Shown in pieces: positions 25,765 through 33,767 of a stretch of 64,000 nucleotides of DNA. Source of the DNA: Lichenicoccus sp965277665 (GTDB taxonomy: Bacteria; Pseudomonadota; Alphaproteobacteria; Acetobacterales; Acetobacteraceae); assembly GCF_965277665.1 (NCBI RefSeq), contig NZ_OZ255835.1:2604001-2668000 (forward strand), in the 5' to 3' direction. The position numbers were made by a program, and so were the translations under genes. A model generated the notes under the pieces. It made no database searches, had not been told where the DNA came from, and was given only the letters and a program-made list of their open reading frames with translations. Each line of letters opens with the position of its first letter. The stretch's first letter is position 1.

Positions 25765-25925
25765 TGGAACTCCGCTCCTGTGCCGGCGCCCGCGGCCGGT
25801 CTGCTGGCGACGCCGAAACCGGGTCGCCAACGGGTTGGATAAAGGCCCTGCAAGCCCGGGCAGGTTCATAGACTAGGGGTGCAACGTCCCGCAATCATCG
25901 GCAACTCCATCTCCCGACCAAGCAC

Positions 25926-25943
25926 TGTGGCAATATTGCAACA
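25926..25943. promoter_or_regulatory. Candidate palindromic operator between hpnH and dxs
   Basis: TGTGGCAATATTGCAACA is an 18-bp palindrome with one mismatched pair, centred on AATATT, 161 bp before the hpnH start and 195 bp before the dxs start. It stands out as AT-rich in an otherwise GC-rich intergenic stretch. The shape suggests a dimeric repressor or activator site that could control both hopanoid transcription units. The factor is unknown. Confidence 0.4.
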
Positions 25944-26138
25944 GTATTCTAGCCGTGTCTGGCAAAACTCGATAGGGTGTGCCTAGAACCGGCGTTCGGC
26001 ATGACCCGACTGCGCTGCCTGGACGTTGACCAGCACTCGGGGATCGGCATCCGGGAACCAGCACTCCGGTGGTGTGCGGGCGATCGGGTTCCGGATTGGC
26101 TGAATTTTGATGAAGTGGGTACGAGAGGGAACTGACCG

Positions 26139-28226
26139 ATGGACCACAAGCACCCCGCCAATCCCTCCGCCGCCGCCTCCCGTGACCGCGGTTCGCGCGA
26201 CAGCAAGCTCAGGCCGGTCGAGAGCGGGGTCGCCCGGCATGCCGACGGCACCCTGCGCACACCCATGCTCGACCGCATCCGCTCGCCGCTCGACCTGCGC
26301 AACCTGTCCGCCGAGCAGCTGGGCCAGGTCGCCGACGAGTTGCGCGCCGAAACGCTCGACACCGTCTCCACCACCGGCGGCCACCTGGGCGCGTCGCTCG
26401 GCGTCGTCGAGCTGACGGTGGCGTTGCACGCGGTGTTCGACACCCCGCGGGACCGGCTGATCTGGGATGTCGGCCACCAGACCTACCCGCACAAGATTTT
26501 GACCGAGCGCCGGAACCGTATCCGTACGCTGCGCCAGCCCGGCGGCCTGTCCGGCTTCACGCGGCGGTCCGAGAGCGAGTACGACCCGTTCGGCGCGGCG
26601 CATTCCTCGACCTCGATCTCGGCCGGCCTCGGCATGGCGACCGCGCACGACCTGCTGGCCGAGGCGGATCCGTCCTTCAAGGGCCGCCACGTGATCGCGG
26701 TGATCGGTGACGGCGCCATCTCCGCCGGCATGGCGTACGAGGCGATGAACAATGCCGGGTCCTCCGGCGCCCGCCTGATCGTGGTGCTGAACGACAACGA
26801 GATGTCGATCGCGCCGCCGGTGGGGGCGATGAGCAACTACCTGTCGCGGCTGATGTCGTCGCGCTCGTTCCTGAACCTGCGCGACTTCGCCGGACGGGTG
26901 GCGAAGCGGCTGCCGCACCCGATCGAGCGCACCGCCAAGCGGGCCGACGAGTTCGCCCGCGGCATCCTGACCGGCGGCACGCTGTTCGAGGAGCTCGGCT
27001 TCTACTATGTGGGCCCGGTCGACGGCCACAACATGGACCACCTGCTGCCGATCCTGCGCAACCTGCGCGAGGCCGACGAGCAGGGCCCGGTGCTGCTGCA
27101 CGTGATCACCCAAAAGGGCCGCGGCTATGCGCCCGCCGAAGCCTCGGGGGACAAGTTCCACGCGGTCTCGAAGTTCAACGTCATCACCGGCGAGCAGACC
27201 AAGGCGCCCCCCGGACCGCCGACCTACACCGCGGTGTTCGCGCAGGGGCTGCTGGCCGCCGCCGAGGCCGATCCGAAGATCGTGGCGATCACCGCCGCGA
27301 TGCCGTCCGGCACCGGGCTGGACAAGTTCGCCCGCCGGTTTCCCGACCGGTTCTTCGATGTCGGGATCGCCGAGCAGCATGCGGTGACGTTCGCCGCCGG
27401 CATGGCGACCGAGGGGCTGCGGCCGTTCTGCGCCATCTACTCGACCTTCCTGCAGCGTGCCTACGACCAGGTCGTGCACGACGTGGTGCTGCAGAACCTG
27501 CCGGTGCGCTTCGCCATCGACCGCGCCGGGCTGGTGGGCGCGGACGGCGCCACCCATGCCGGTTCGTTCGACCTGAACTATCTCGGCTGCCTGCCGAACA
27601 TGACCATCATGGCGCCGTCCGACGAGCTCGAGCTGCTGCACATGACGGCAACCTCGGCGGCCTACGATGCCGGCCCGATCGCGCTGCGCTACCCGCGCGG
27701 CAACGGCAGCGGTCTCGCACTCCCCGCGCACGGTGAGATCATCCACATCGGGCGCGGCCGGGTGCTGCGCGAGGCCGGACGGCAGAGTGGCCGCGAGAAG
27801 GGCGGCATTGCCCTGCTCAGCCTCGGCACCCGCCTCGACGACGTGCTGCGCGCCGCCGACGAACTGGCCGCGCGCGGGCTGCCGCCGACGGTGGTCGATG
27901 CGCGCTTCATGAAGCCGCTCGACACCGCGCTGATCGAGCAGCTGGCGCGCAACCACGCGGTGCTGATCACCGTGGAGGAGGGGGCGGCCGGCGGCTTCGG
28001 GGCGGCGGTGATGCACCACCTGGCGCATACCGGCCTGCTCGACCACGTGCGGTTCCGGCCGATGACGCTGCCGGACCGCCTGATCGACCACAACACGCCG
28101 GCGGCGCAGATCGCCGAGGCCGGCCTCTCGCCGCGCCATGTCGTCGAGATGGCGCTGCGCGCGCTCGGCGTGCCGAACGCGATCGCCGAGGGGTTGTCAG
28201 TCGGGCGGTCCGGCCCGACATCCTGA
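26139..28226 (+). CDS. dxs: 1-deoxy-D-xylulose-5-phosphate synthase
   Basis: Thiamine-diphosphate enzyme that condenses pyruvate and glyceraldehyde 3-phosphate, the entry step of the MEP pathway. Motifs: GGHLGASLGVVELTVALH, DVGHQTYPHKILTERR, the ThDP site GDGAISAGMAYEAMNNAG, the active-site region IAEQHAVTFAAGMA and the transketolase-C part. It is 695 residues because of an about 45-residue N-terminal extension rich in Ser, Arg and Ala. It overlaps hpnM by 1 bp and leads the hopanoid operon, which couples precursor supply to hopanoid side-chain genes. Confidence 0.96.
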   Translation: MDHKHPANPSAAASRDRGSRDSKLRPVESGVARHADGTLRTPMLDRIRSPLDLRNLSAEQLGQVADELRAETLDTVSTTGGHLGASLGVVELTVALHAVFDTPRDRLIWDVGHQTYPHKILTERRNRIRTLRQPGGLSGFTRRSESEYDPFGAAHSSTSISAGLGMATAHDLLAEADPSFKGRHVIAVIGDGAISAGMAYEAMNNAGSSGARLIVVLNDNEMSIAPPVGAMSNYLSRLMSSRSFLNLRDFAGRVAKRLPHPIERTAKRADEFARGILTGGTLFEELGFYYVGPVDGHNMDHLLPILRNLREADEQGPVLLHVITQKGRGYAPAEASGDKFHAVSKFNVITGEQTKAPPGPPTYTAVFAQGLLAAAEADPKIVAITAAMPSGTGLDKFARRFPDRFFDVGIAEQHAVTFAAGMATEGLRPFCAIYSTFLQRAYDQVVHDVVLQNLPVRFAIDRAGLVGADGATHAGSFDLNYLGCLPNMTIMAPSDELELLHMTATSAAYDAGPIALRYPRGNGSGLALPAHGEIIHIGRGRVLREAGRQSGREKGGIALLSLGTRLDDVLRAADELAARGLPPTVVDARFMKPLDTALIEQLARNHAVLITVEEGAAGGFGAAVMHHLAHTGLLDHVRFRPMTLPDRLIDHNTPAAQIAEAGLSPRHVVEMALRALGVPNAIAEGLSVGRSGPTS

Positions 28227-28864
28227 TGGTCATGCGTTCTGCCCTCCCCCACGGCGCGCCCTTCGTCGGCGCACTGAGCCTTCTGCTGTGTTCTGTCGTT
28301 GCTCCCGGCCGGGCGGCGGCGCAGGCCGACACCGGTGCCGCGGCGCCGATCCAGCGCCTGTATGCGGCGCTGGGACAGACCGAACAGCATGGCTCGGAGC
28401 CGTTCGCCCGACGATCGCAGGAACTCGCCCCCGCCGTGGACCAGGCGCTCAGCATCCCGACCATCCTGCAGAGTTCGGTGGGGCTGCGTTACCGGGCGCT
28501 GCCGGCCGACCAGAAGCAGCAACTCGTGCAGGCGTTCCGGGACTTCACCATCGCGCGCTACGTCTCGAACTTCAGCGGCAATGGCGACACGTTCACGGTC
28601 GTGCCGGGGACCCGGCCGTCGCCCTACGGCTCGGACCGCATCGTGCAGACACGGCTCTCCAGTGCCGGCGGCGCGCCCACTGAGGTGGATTATGTCATGC
28701 GGCAGTTCCCGCAGGGCTGGCAGGCGGTCGATGTGCTGCTCGACGGCCATATCAGCCAGGTTGCGGTTCAACGTTCCGATTTCGGTTCGACCTTGTCGTC
28801 CGGGAATGCTACGCCTCTGATCGAGAGCCTCAAAAAGAAGACCCAGAGCTTTTCCGGTACCTGA
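28226..28864 (+). CDS. hpnM: Hopanoid-associated MlaC/Ttg2D-like periplasmic protein HpnM
   Basis: A 212-residue exported protein. The signal peptide ends near APGRAAAQ. The mature part has MlaC-type motifs: IQRLYAALGQTE, then FRDFTIARYVSNFSGNGDTF, VQTRLSSAGGAPTEVDYVMR and the late QGWQAVDVLLDGHISQVAVQ. MlaC proteins carry phospholipids across the periplasm; HpnM is the hopanoid-locus version and is thought to take part in hopanoid placement. The start codon overlaps the dxs stop. It also has the C-terminal FGSTL-type end common in this family. Confidence 0.9.
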   Translation: MVMRSALPHGAPFVGALSLLLCSVVAPGRAAAQADTGAAAPIQRLYAALGQTEQHGSEPFARRSQELAPAVDQALSIPTILQSSVGLRYRALPADQKQQLVQAFRDFTIARYVSNFSGNGDTFTVVPGTRPSPYGSDRIVQTRLSSAGGAPTEVDYVMRQFPQGWQAVDVLLDGHISQVAVQRSDFGSTLSSGNATPLIESLKKKTQSFSGT

Positions 28865-28914
28865 CGTGTTGCACCTCCGCCCGAGCCGGTTGCCGATCGC
28901 CGCATGACCTGCCT

Positions 28915-30270
28915 GTGTCGTACTTGCCCATGACCGCGCTGACGCATCCGATGATGGTGCTTGCAGCCGGTGCCGGCTGCGTCGCCATGCTCGGCTGCGT
29001 TCAGGCGGTCGCCGGGACCTGGATGGTCGACCGGTTCGATCGCAGGGCGCGGCGCGCCACGCGCGCGGCCTCGGCACTGGCGTCCTCGGCCCTGGCGTCC
29101 TCGGCTCTGGCGTCGTCGGCGCTGGCGTCGTCCCGGCTGCCCGCGGTCACGGTGCTCAAGCCGCTGCACGGCGACGAGCCGATGCTCGAACAGGCGCTGA
29201 TCCAGTTCATCGAGCAGGACTATCCGCATCTGCAGATCGTGTTCGGAGTGCAGGACCCCGCCGATCCGGCGATCGCCGTGGTGCAGCGCCTGCGCCAGCT
29301 CTATCCGGGACGCGACCTGTCGCTGGTGGTGGATCCCACGCCGCACGGCCCCAACCGCAAGATCGGCAACCTCATCAACATGCTGCCGCACGCGGTGCAT
29401 GACCTGCTGGTGATCTCGGACTCCGATATCCACGTGGCCCCCGACTATCTCCGGCAGGTGGTGACGACGCTGCTGCAGCCGGGTGTCGGCCTGGTGACGA
29501 CGCTGTATCGCGGCGTGCCCGCCTCGTCGAACCTGATGCAGCGGCTGGCGGCATGCCAGATCAACCACAACTTCATGCCTGGCGTGCTGCTGTCGCGCCT
29601 GCTCGGCCGCCAGGACTGCCTGGGCTCGACGATGGCCTTGCAGCGGTCGACGCTGGCGGCGGTCGGTGGCCTGTCGATGCTCTCGGGCCACGTCGCCGAT
29701 GACAGCGTGCTCGGGCGGCTGGTGCGCGCGCAGGGCCTGCGCATCGAGATCGCGCCGTCGTTGACCGCCACCACCACGGCCGAGACCAGTGCCGCCGAGC
29801 TGTTCGCGCACGAGCTCCGCTGGGGCCGGACCGTTCGCATGGTCGAGCCGGTCGGCTACGGCCTGTCCGCGGTGCAGTTCCCGCTGTTCTGGGCGGCGCT
29901 CGCCCCCCTGCTGGCGCCTGCTTCGGCCTGGACCTGGCTGCTGTTCGCATCCGTGTGGATCCTGCGCGGGGTGGCAGCCGGCCGGATCGACCGCTTGACC
30001 GGAGCCGCGCGGGTGCTGCCGTCGCTGCTGCTGCCGTTCCGCGACTGGCTGTCCGCCGTGGTCATGGCGGCCAGCTTCACCGGCCGGCGTGTTGCCTGGC
30101 GCGGCCAGACACTCCATGTGTCGGGCTGGAACGCGGGGGTTGCCGGACATGCGCCCCCGATCCTTGCTCCGGTATCATCGACGCTTGCCGCGGCCTCGCC
30201 CGCACCGCGTCCGCTGGCGCCGCGCCCCATCCTCGTCCACGCGCACCAGACCCTCGCCCAAGGTGACTGA
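28915..30270 (+). CDS. hpnI: Hopanoid glycosyltransferase HpnI
   Basis: Family 2 glycosyltransferase similar to ceramide glucosyltransferase. HpnI is reported to add N-acetylglucosamine to bacteriohopanetetrol. Motifs: VTVLKPLHGDEPMLEQAL, DSDIHVAPDYL (metal-binding DxD type), GRQDCLGSTMAL, a DD in HVADDSVLGRLV, and HELRWGRTVR near the QxxRW position. Hydrophobic helices at both ends anchor it to the membrane. 451 residues from GTG 28915; ATG 28930 is an alternative. A Pro-rich C-terminal tail and an ALASS repeat after the first helix are unusual. Confidence 0.92.
   Translation: MSYLPMTALTHPMMVLAAGAGCVAMLGCVQAVAGTWMVDRFDRRARRATRAASALASSALASSALASSALASSRLPAVTVLKPLHGDEPMLEQALIQFIEQDYPHLQIVFGVQDPADPAIAVVQRLRQLYPGRDLSLVVDPTPHGPNRKIGNLINMLPHAVHDLLVISDSDIHVAPDYLRQVVTTLLQPGVGLVTTLYRGVPASSNLMQRLAACQINHNFMPGVLLSRLLGRQDCLGSTMALQRSTLAAVGGLSMLSGHVADDSVLGRLVRAQGLRIEIAPSLTATTTAETSAAELFAHELRWGRTVRMVEPVGYGLSAVQFPLFWAALAPLLAPASAWTWLLFASVWILRGVAAGRIDRLTGAARVLPSLLLPFRDWLSAVVMAASFTGRRVAWRGQTLHVSGWNAGVAGHAPPILAPVSSTLAAASPAPRPLAPRPILVHAHQTLAQGD
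29074..29133 (+). repeat. Four in-frame 15-bp tandem repeats (ALASS) in hpnI
   Basis: Four consecutive 15-bp units encode ALASS-ALASS-ALASS-ALASS in the linker between the first membrane helix and the catalytic domain. Units differ only at wobble positions, which suggests older slippage kept in frame by selection. Confidence 0.9.
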
Positions 30271-30276
30271 CCCATC

Positions 30277-31701
30277 ATGATGAACACCCTGTTCCTGCAG
30301 CCACCCTCGTTCGACGGCTTCGATGGTGGCGCGGGTTCGCGCTACCAGGCCAAGCGCGAGATCAAGTCGTTCTGGTATCCGACCTGGCTGGCGCAGCCGG
30401 CGGCGCTGATCCCCGGCAGCCGCCTGATCGACGCGCCGCCGGCCCGCATGGGCATGCAGCCGGTGCTGGCGGACGCGCAGACGCGCGACCTGGTCGTCCT
30501 GCACACCTCGACGCCTTCCTTTGCCTCCGACGTGAAGGTCGCGCAGGCGCTGAAGGACGCCAAGCCGTCGCTCAAGATCGGCATGGTCGGCGCGAAGGTC
30601 GCGGTGCAGCCGGAGGAGAGCCTGCTGAAGGGGGCGCCGATCGATTTCGTCGCGCGCAACGAGTTCGACTTCACGCTCAAGGAAGTCGCCGAAGGCCGCG
30701 ACTTCAAGGATATCGACGGCATCTCGTATCGCGCCGCCAATGGCGGCATCGTGCACAACCGCGAGCGCGCCATGATCGAGAACATGGACACGCTGCCGTT
30801 CGTCACCGACGTGTACCACCGCGACCTGCACATCGAGGACTATTTCATCGGGTACCTGATGCACCCGTACATCTCGATCTATACCGGTCGCGGCTGCAAG
30901 TCGCACTGCACCTTCTGCCTGTGGCCGCAGACCGTCGGCGGCCATCGCTACCGCACCCGCAGTCCCGAGCATGTCGCGGAAGAAATCCGGCAGGCGAAGC
31001 GCCTGTTCCCGCAGGTCCGCGAATTCTTCTTCGACGACGACACCTTCACCGACGACCTGCCGCGCGCCGAGGCGATCGCGCGCGAGCTCGGCAAGATGGG
31101 CGTCACCTGGTCGTGCAACGCCAAGGCCAACGTGCCGCGCAAGACGCTGCAGGTGCTCCGCGAGAACGGCCTGCGCCTGCTGCTGGTCGGCTACGAGAGC
31201 GGCAACCAGCAGATCCTGTACAACATCAAGAAGGGCATGCGGATCGACGTCGCCCGCGAGTTCACCAGGAACTGCCACGAGCTCGGCATCAAGATCCACG
31301 GCACCTTCATCCTCGGCCTTCCCGGCGAGACCCGCGAGACCATCCAGGAGACGATCCGGTTCGCCACCGAGATCAACCCGCACACGCTGCAGGTCAGCCT
31401 GGCCGCACCCTATCCCGGCACCTTTCTGCACAAGCAGGCGACCGAGAATGGCTGGCTCGACGAGAAGAACGCCGAGCTGATCGACGAGCACGGCATCCAG
31501 ATCGCGCCGCTGACCTATCCGCACCTCTCGCACACCGAGATCTTCGACAGCGTCGAGACCTTCTACCGGAAGTTCTATTTCCGGGCGCCGAAGATCGCCT
31601 CGATCGTCGGCGAGATGGTGCGCAGCCCGCAGATGATGCGCCGCCGCCTGCGCGAGGGCGTGGAGTTCTTCCAGTTCCTCAAGGAGCGTCACGCCGCCTA
31701 A
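30277..31701 (+). CDS. hpnJ: Hopanoid biosynthesis radical SAM protein HpnJ
   Basis: Radical SAM enzyme linked to contraction of the hexose ring to the cyclitol ether of hopanoids. The N-terminal half has a B12-binding-like Rossmann region (KIGMVGAKVAVQPEESLLKG). The cluster motif is GRGCKSHCTFCLWPQTVGG (CxxxCxxC), followed by FFFDDDTFTDD and LLVGYESGNQQIL. 474 residues, normal for HpnJ. It starts 6 bp after hpnI and is followed by hpnK after 28 bp, in the conserved I-J-K order. Confidence 0.95.
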   Translation: MMNTLFLQPPSFDGFDGGAGSRYQAKREIKSFWYPTWLAQPAALIPGSRLIDAPPARMGMQPVLADAQTRDLVVLHTSTPSFASDVKVAQALKDAKPSLKIGMVGAKVAVQPEESLLKGAPIDFVARNEFDFTLKEVAEGRDFKDIDGISYRAANGGIVHNRERAMIENMDTLPFVTDVYHRDLHIEDYFIGYLMHPYISIYTGRGCKSHCTFCLWPQTVGGHRYRTRSPEHVAEEIRQAKRLFPQVREFFFDDDTFTDDLPRAEAIARELGKMGVTWSCNAKANVPRKTLQVLRENGLRLLLVGYESGNQQILYNIKKGMRIDVAREFTRNCHELGIKIHGTFILGLPGETRETIQETIRFATEINPHTLQVSLAAPYPGTFLHKQATENGWLDEKNAELIDEHGIQIAPLTYPHLSHTEIFDSVETFYRKFYFRAPKIASIVGEMVRSPQMMRRRLREGVEFFQFLKERHAA

Positions 31702-31729
31702 GGTCGGTGCAGCCCGGGGCAGCAGGGCG

Positions 31730-32584
31730 ATGACATTGCGGCGCGTGATCTTTTCCGCGGATGATTTCGGGCTCAGCGAGGAGGTCAACGAGGGCATCGA
31801 GCGCGCGCATCGCGAGGGCGTGCTCAGCACGGCGAGCCTGATGGTGACCGGGCACGCCGTCGCCGACGCGGTCGCGCGCGCGCGGCGCATGCCCGGCCTG
31901 CGCGTCGGCCTGCACCTGGTGGTGATCGAAGGCAGCGCCGTCCTGCCGCCGGACCGGATCCCGCTGCTGGTGCGGGCGAATCGCAGCTTTGGACAGCACC
32001 AGCTGGGCCTCGGGGTCCGCTACTTCTTCCAGCCGCCGGCACGACGCCAGCTGGCCCTCGAGGTCGCCGCGCAGTTCCGGGCCTACACCGCCACCGGCCT
32101 GCGGCTGGATCACGCCAACGCGCACAAGCACATGCACCTGCATCCCACGGTGGGGGCGCTGCTGATCACCGAGGGACGTCGCCACGGGCTGCCGGCGATC
32201 CGCATTCCCTACGAGCCGGCGGGCCCGATCCGTCTGGCGGATGCCACCCGGGACACCGCGGGCGCCAAGCTGCTGCGCAAGTGGACGCGGCTGCTGCGCA
32301 TCCAGGCCCGGCGCGCCGGCCTGCGCACCAATGACCAGTGCTTCGGGATCGCCTGGAGCGGGCACATGACACGCGAGCGCGTCACCTCGCTGATCCCGCG
32401 CCTGCCCCCCGGCCTGAGCGAGATCTATTTCCATCCGGCGTCCGAGCGCGGTGACCTGCTGAAGCGGTTGATGCCGGGCTACGCGCACGAAGCGGAACTG
32501 GCCACACTCTGCTCCCCCGACCTGCCGGCAGCACTGGAACGCGCCGACGTCGAGCAGACCGGCTGGAGCGGCGGCACCGCCTGA
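31730..32584 (+). CDS. hpnK: Hopanoid biosynthesis deacetylase HpnK (YdjC/ChbG-like)
   Basis: A 284-residue YdjC-family deacetylase; HpnK removes the acetyl group of the N-acetylglucosaminyl hopanoid. The metal site is visible: FSADDFGLSEEVNEGIERAH with the paired Asp, then LHLVVIEG, and LDHANAHKHMHLHPTV with the His ligands. The late EIYFHPAS motif is also typical. The overlapping function with hpnI and hpnJ yields cyclitol-ether hopanoids. It is the last gene of the operon, followed by a hairpin repeat that may end the transcript. Confidence 0.93.
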   Translation: MTLRRVIFSADDFGLSEEVNEGIERAHREGVLSTASLMVTGHAVADAVARARRMPGLRVGLHLVVIEGSAVLPPDRIPLLVRANRSFGQHQLGLGVRYFFQPPARRQLALEVAAQFRAYTATGLRLDHANAHKHMHLHPTVGALLITEGRRHGLPAIRIPYEPAGPIRLADATRDTAGAKLLRKWTRLLRIQARRAGLRTNDQCFGIAWSGHMTRERVTSLIPRLPPGLSEIYFHPASERGDLLKRLMPGYAHEAELATLCSPDLPAALERADVEQTGWSGGTA

Positions 32585-32597
32585 GTCAGGACGCCCT

Positions 32598-32699
32598 GGA
32601 GCATGATGCATTCATCATGCTCCGCTTGAGAGTGAAATAGAGCAGCTTTATGAATTGGTTGGCATCGCGAAGCGATTCCAACCAACGTCATGCTGCTCT
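32598..32699. repeat. Hairpin repeat family A, copy 3
   Basis: Small hairpin GGAGCATGAT / ATCATGCTCC at 32598-32623, spacer CGCTTGAGAGTGAAAT shared with copy 2, then a large hairpin at 32639-32699. Outer arms are AGAGCAGC and GCTGCTCT; inner arms TTGGTTGGCATCGC and GCGATTCCAACCAA with loop GAA. It lies between the convergent hpnK and aldo/keto reductase genes, and its right end supplies the last codons and stop of the reductase gene. Confidence 0.9.
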
Positions 32700-33572
32700 A
32701 GCGAATGTCGTCTTTCCCGCTGTGTCGAGGCGCTTGAACTCGTCGTCCGACAGCGTGATGCCGACGCCCGCCACGTTCTCCTCGAGATGCGCCACCTTGG
32801 AGGTGCCGGGGATCGGCAGCATGACCGGGCTGCGCCTGAGCACCCAGGCCAGCGCCACCTGGCTAGGTGCGGCACCATGCGCCTGGGCGATCTCGTCCAG
32901 CACCGAGCCGGGCTTGGCGAGGTCGCCCGCGGCAAGCGGATACCACGGAATGAAGCCGATATTGTTGTCCGTGCAGTAATCGAGCACCGCCTCGCTGGTG
33001 CGGTCGACCAGGTTGTAGCGGTTCTGCACGGTCACCACCGGGAACACCTTGCTGGCCGCCTTGATGTCCTCGACGCCGACCTCGCTCAGTCCGGCGTGGC
33101 GGATGACGCCGTCATCGAGCAGCGCCTTGATGGCGGCGAACTGCTCGTCGCGTGGCACCTTGCTGTCGATGCGGTGCAGCTGCCACAGGTCGATGCGCTC
33201 GACACGCAGGTTGCGCAGGCTCTTCAACGCCTGCTGGCGCAGATATTCCGGCCGGCCGACGGGAAGCCAGACATTGGGTCCAAGCCGGGTGAGGCCACCC
33301 TTGGTGGCGATCACCAGGCCGGCCGGATACGGATGCAGCGCCTCGGCGATCAGCCACTCTGAGACGTCCGGGCCGTAGCTGTCGGCGGTATCGATGAAGG
33401 TCACGCCGAGTTCGGGCAACCGGCGCAGGGTGCGGAGCGCCTCGGGCCGATCGGCGGGCTCGCCCCAGATGCCGCTGCCGGTGATGCGCATCGCACCGAA
33501 GCCGAGCCGATGCACCGGCAGATCGCCGCCGATGCTGAAGGAGCCCGAAACGCTTGCATCCAAGTCTGCCAT
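32688..33572 (-). CDS. Aldo/keto reductase
   Basis: A 294-residue NADPH-dependent aldo/keto reductase. Catalytic residues are visible: Asp and Tyr in FIDTADSYGP, Lys in VIATKGGLTR and His in LWQLHRID. The cofactor region includes VALAWVLRRSPVMLPIPGTS. ATG 33572 follows TGTAAGGA; the longer frame has no such site. The last three residues (RAA) and the stop come from the end of a hairpin repeat at 32639-32699, so the original C-terminus may have been replaced. Substrate unknown. Confidence 0.93.
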   Translation of the reverse strand: MADLDASVSGSFSIGGDLPVHRLGFGAMRITGSGIWGEPADRPEALRTLRRLPELGVTFIDTADSYGPDVSEWLIAEALHPYPAGLVIATKGGLTRLGPNVWLPVGRPEYLRQQALKSLRNLRVERIDLWQLHRIDSKVPRDEQFAAIKALLDDGVIRHAGLSEVGVEDIKAASKVFPVVTVQNRYNLVDRTSEAVLDYCTDNNIGFIPWYPLAAGDLAKPGSVLDEIAQAHGAAPSQVALAWVLRRSPVMLPIPGTSKVAHLEENVAGVGITLSDDEFKRLDTAGKTTFARAA

Positions 33573-33680
33573 GTCATTGATCCTTACAGGAGTAAACGCC
33601 GGTGAACGCCGGTGTCCTGGAATACGAAAAACCGTCCTGGCCGTATCCGGTTCCGCCAATGATGCGCATTTCAACGGAAC

Positions 33681-33698
33681 ATGTCACCAAACAGTAAT
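33681..33698 (+). promoter_or_regulatory. Weak PHO-box-like site upstream of the phosphoesterase gene
   Basis: ATGTCAC-CAAA-CAGTAAT fits the PhoB pattern CTGTCAT-N4-CTGTCAT at 10 of 14 positions, 69 bp before the phosphoesterase start. It fits a phosphate-linked gene cluster, but a 10/14 match can arise by chance. Confidence 0.3.
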
Positions 33699-33767
33699 GC
33701 TTCTGCCCTGGTGCACCGCACTCTTCATGCTAGAAGCGCCGCGTTCAGTCGCAAGAAACGAACGACC

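Noticed and set aside
25983..28139. 718-codon open frame on the minus strand opposite dxs
   Set aside because: Shadow frame; dxs motifs on the other strand are unambiguous.
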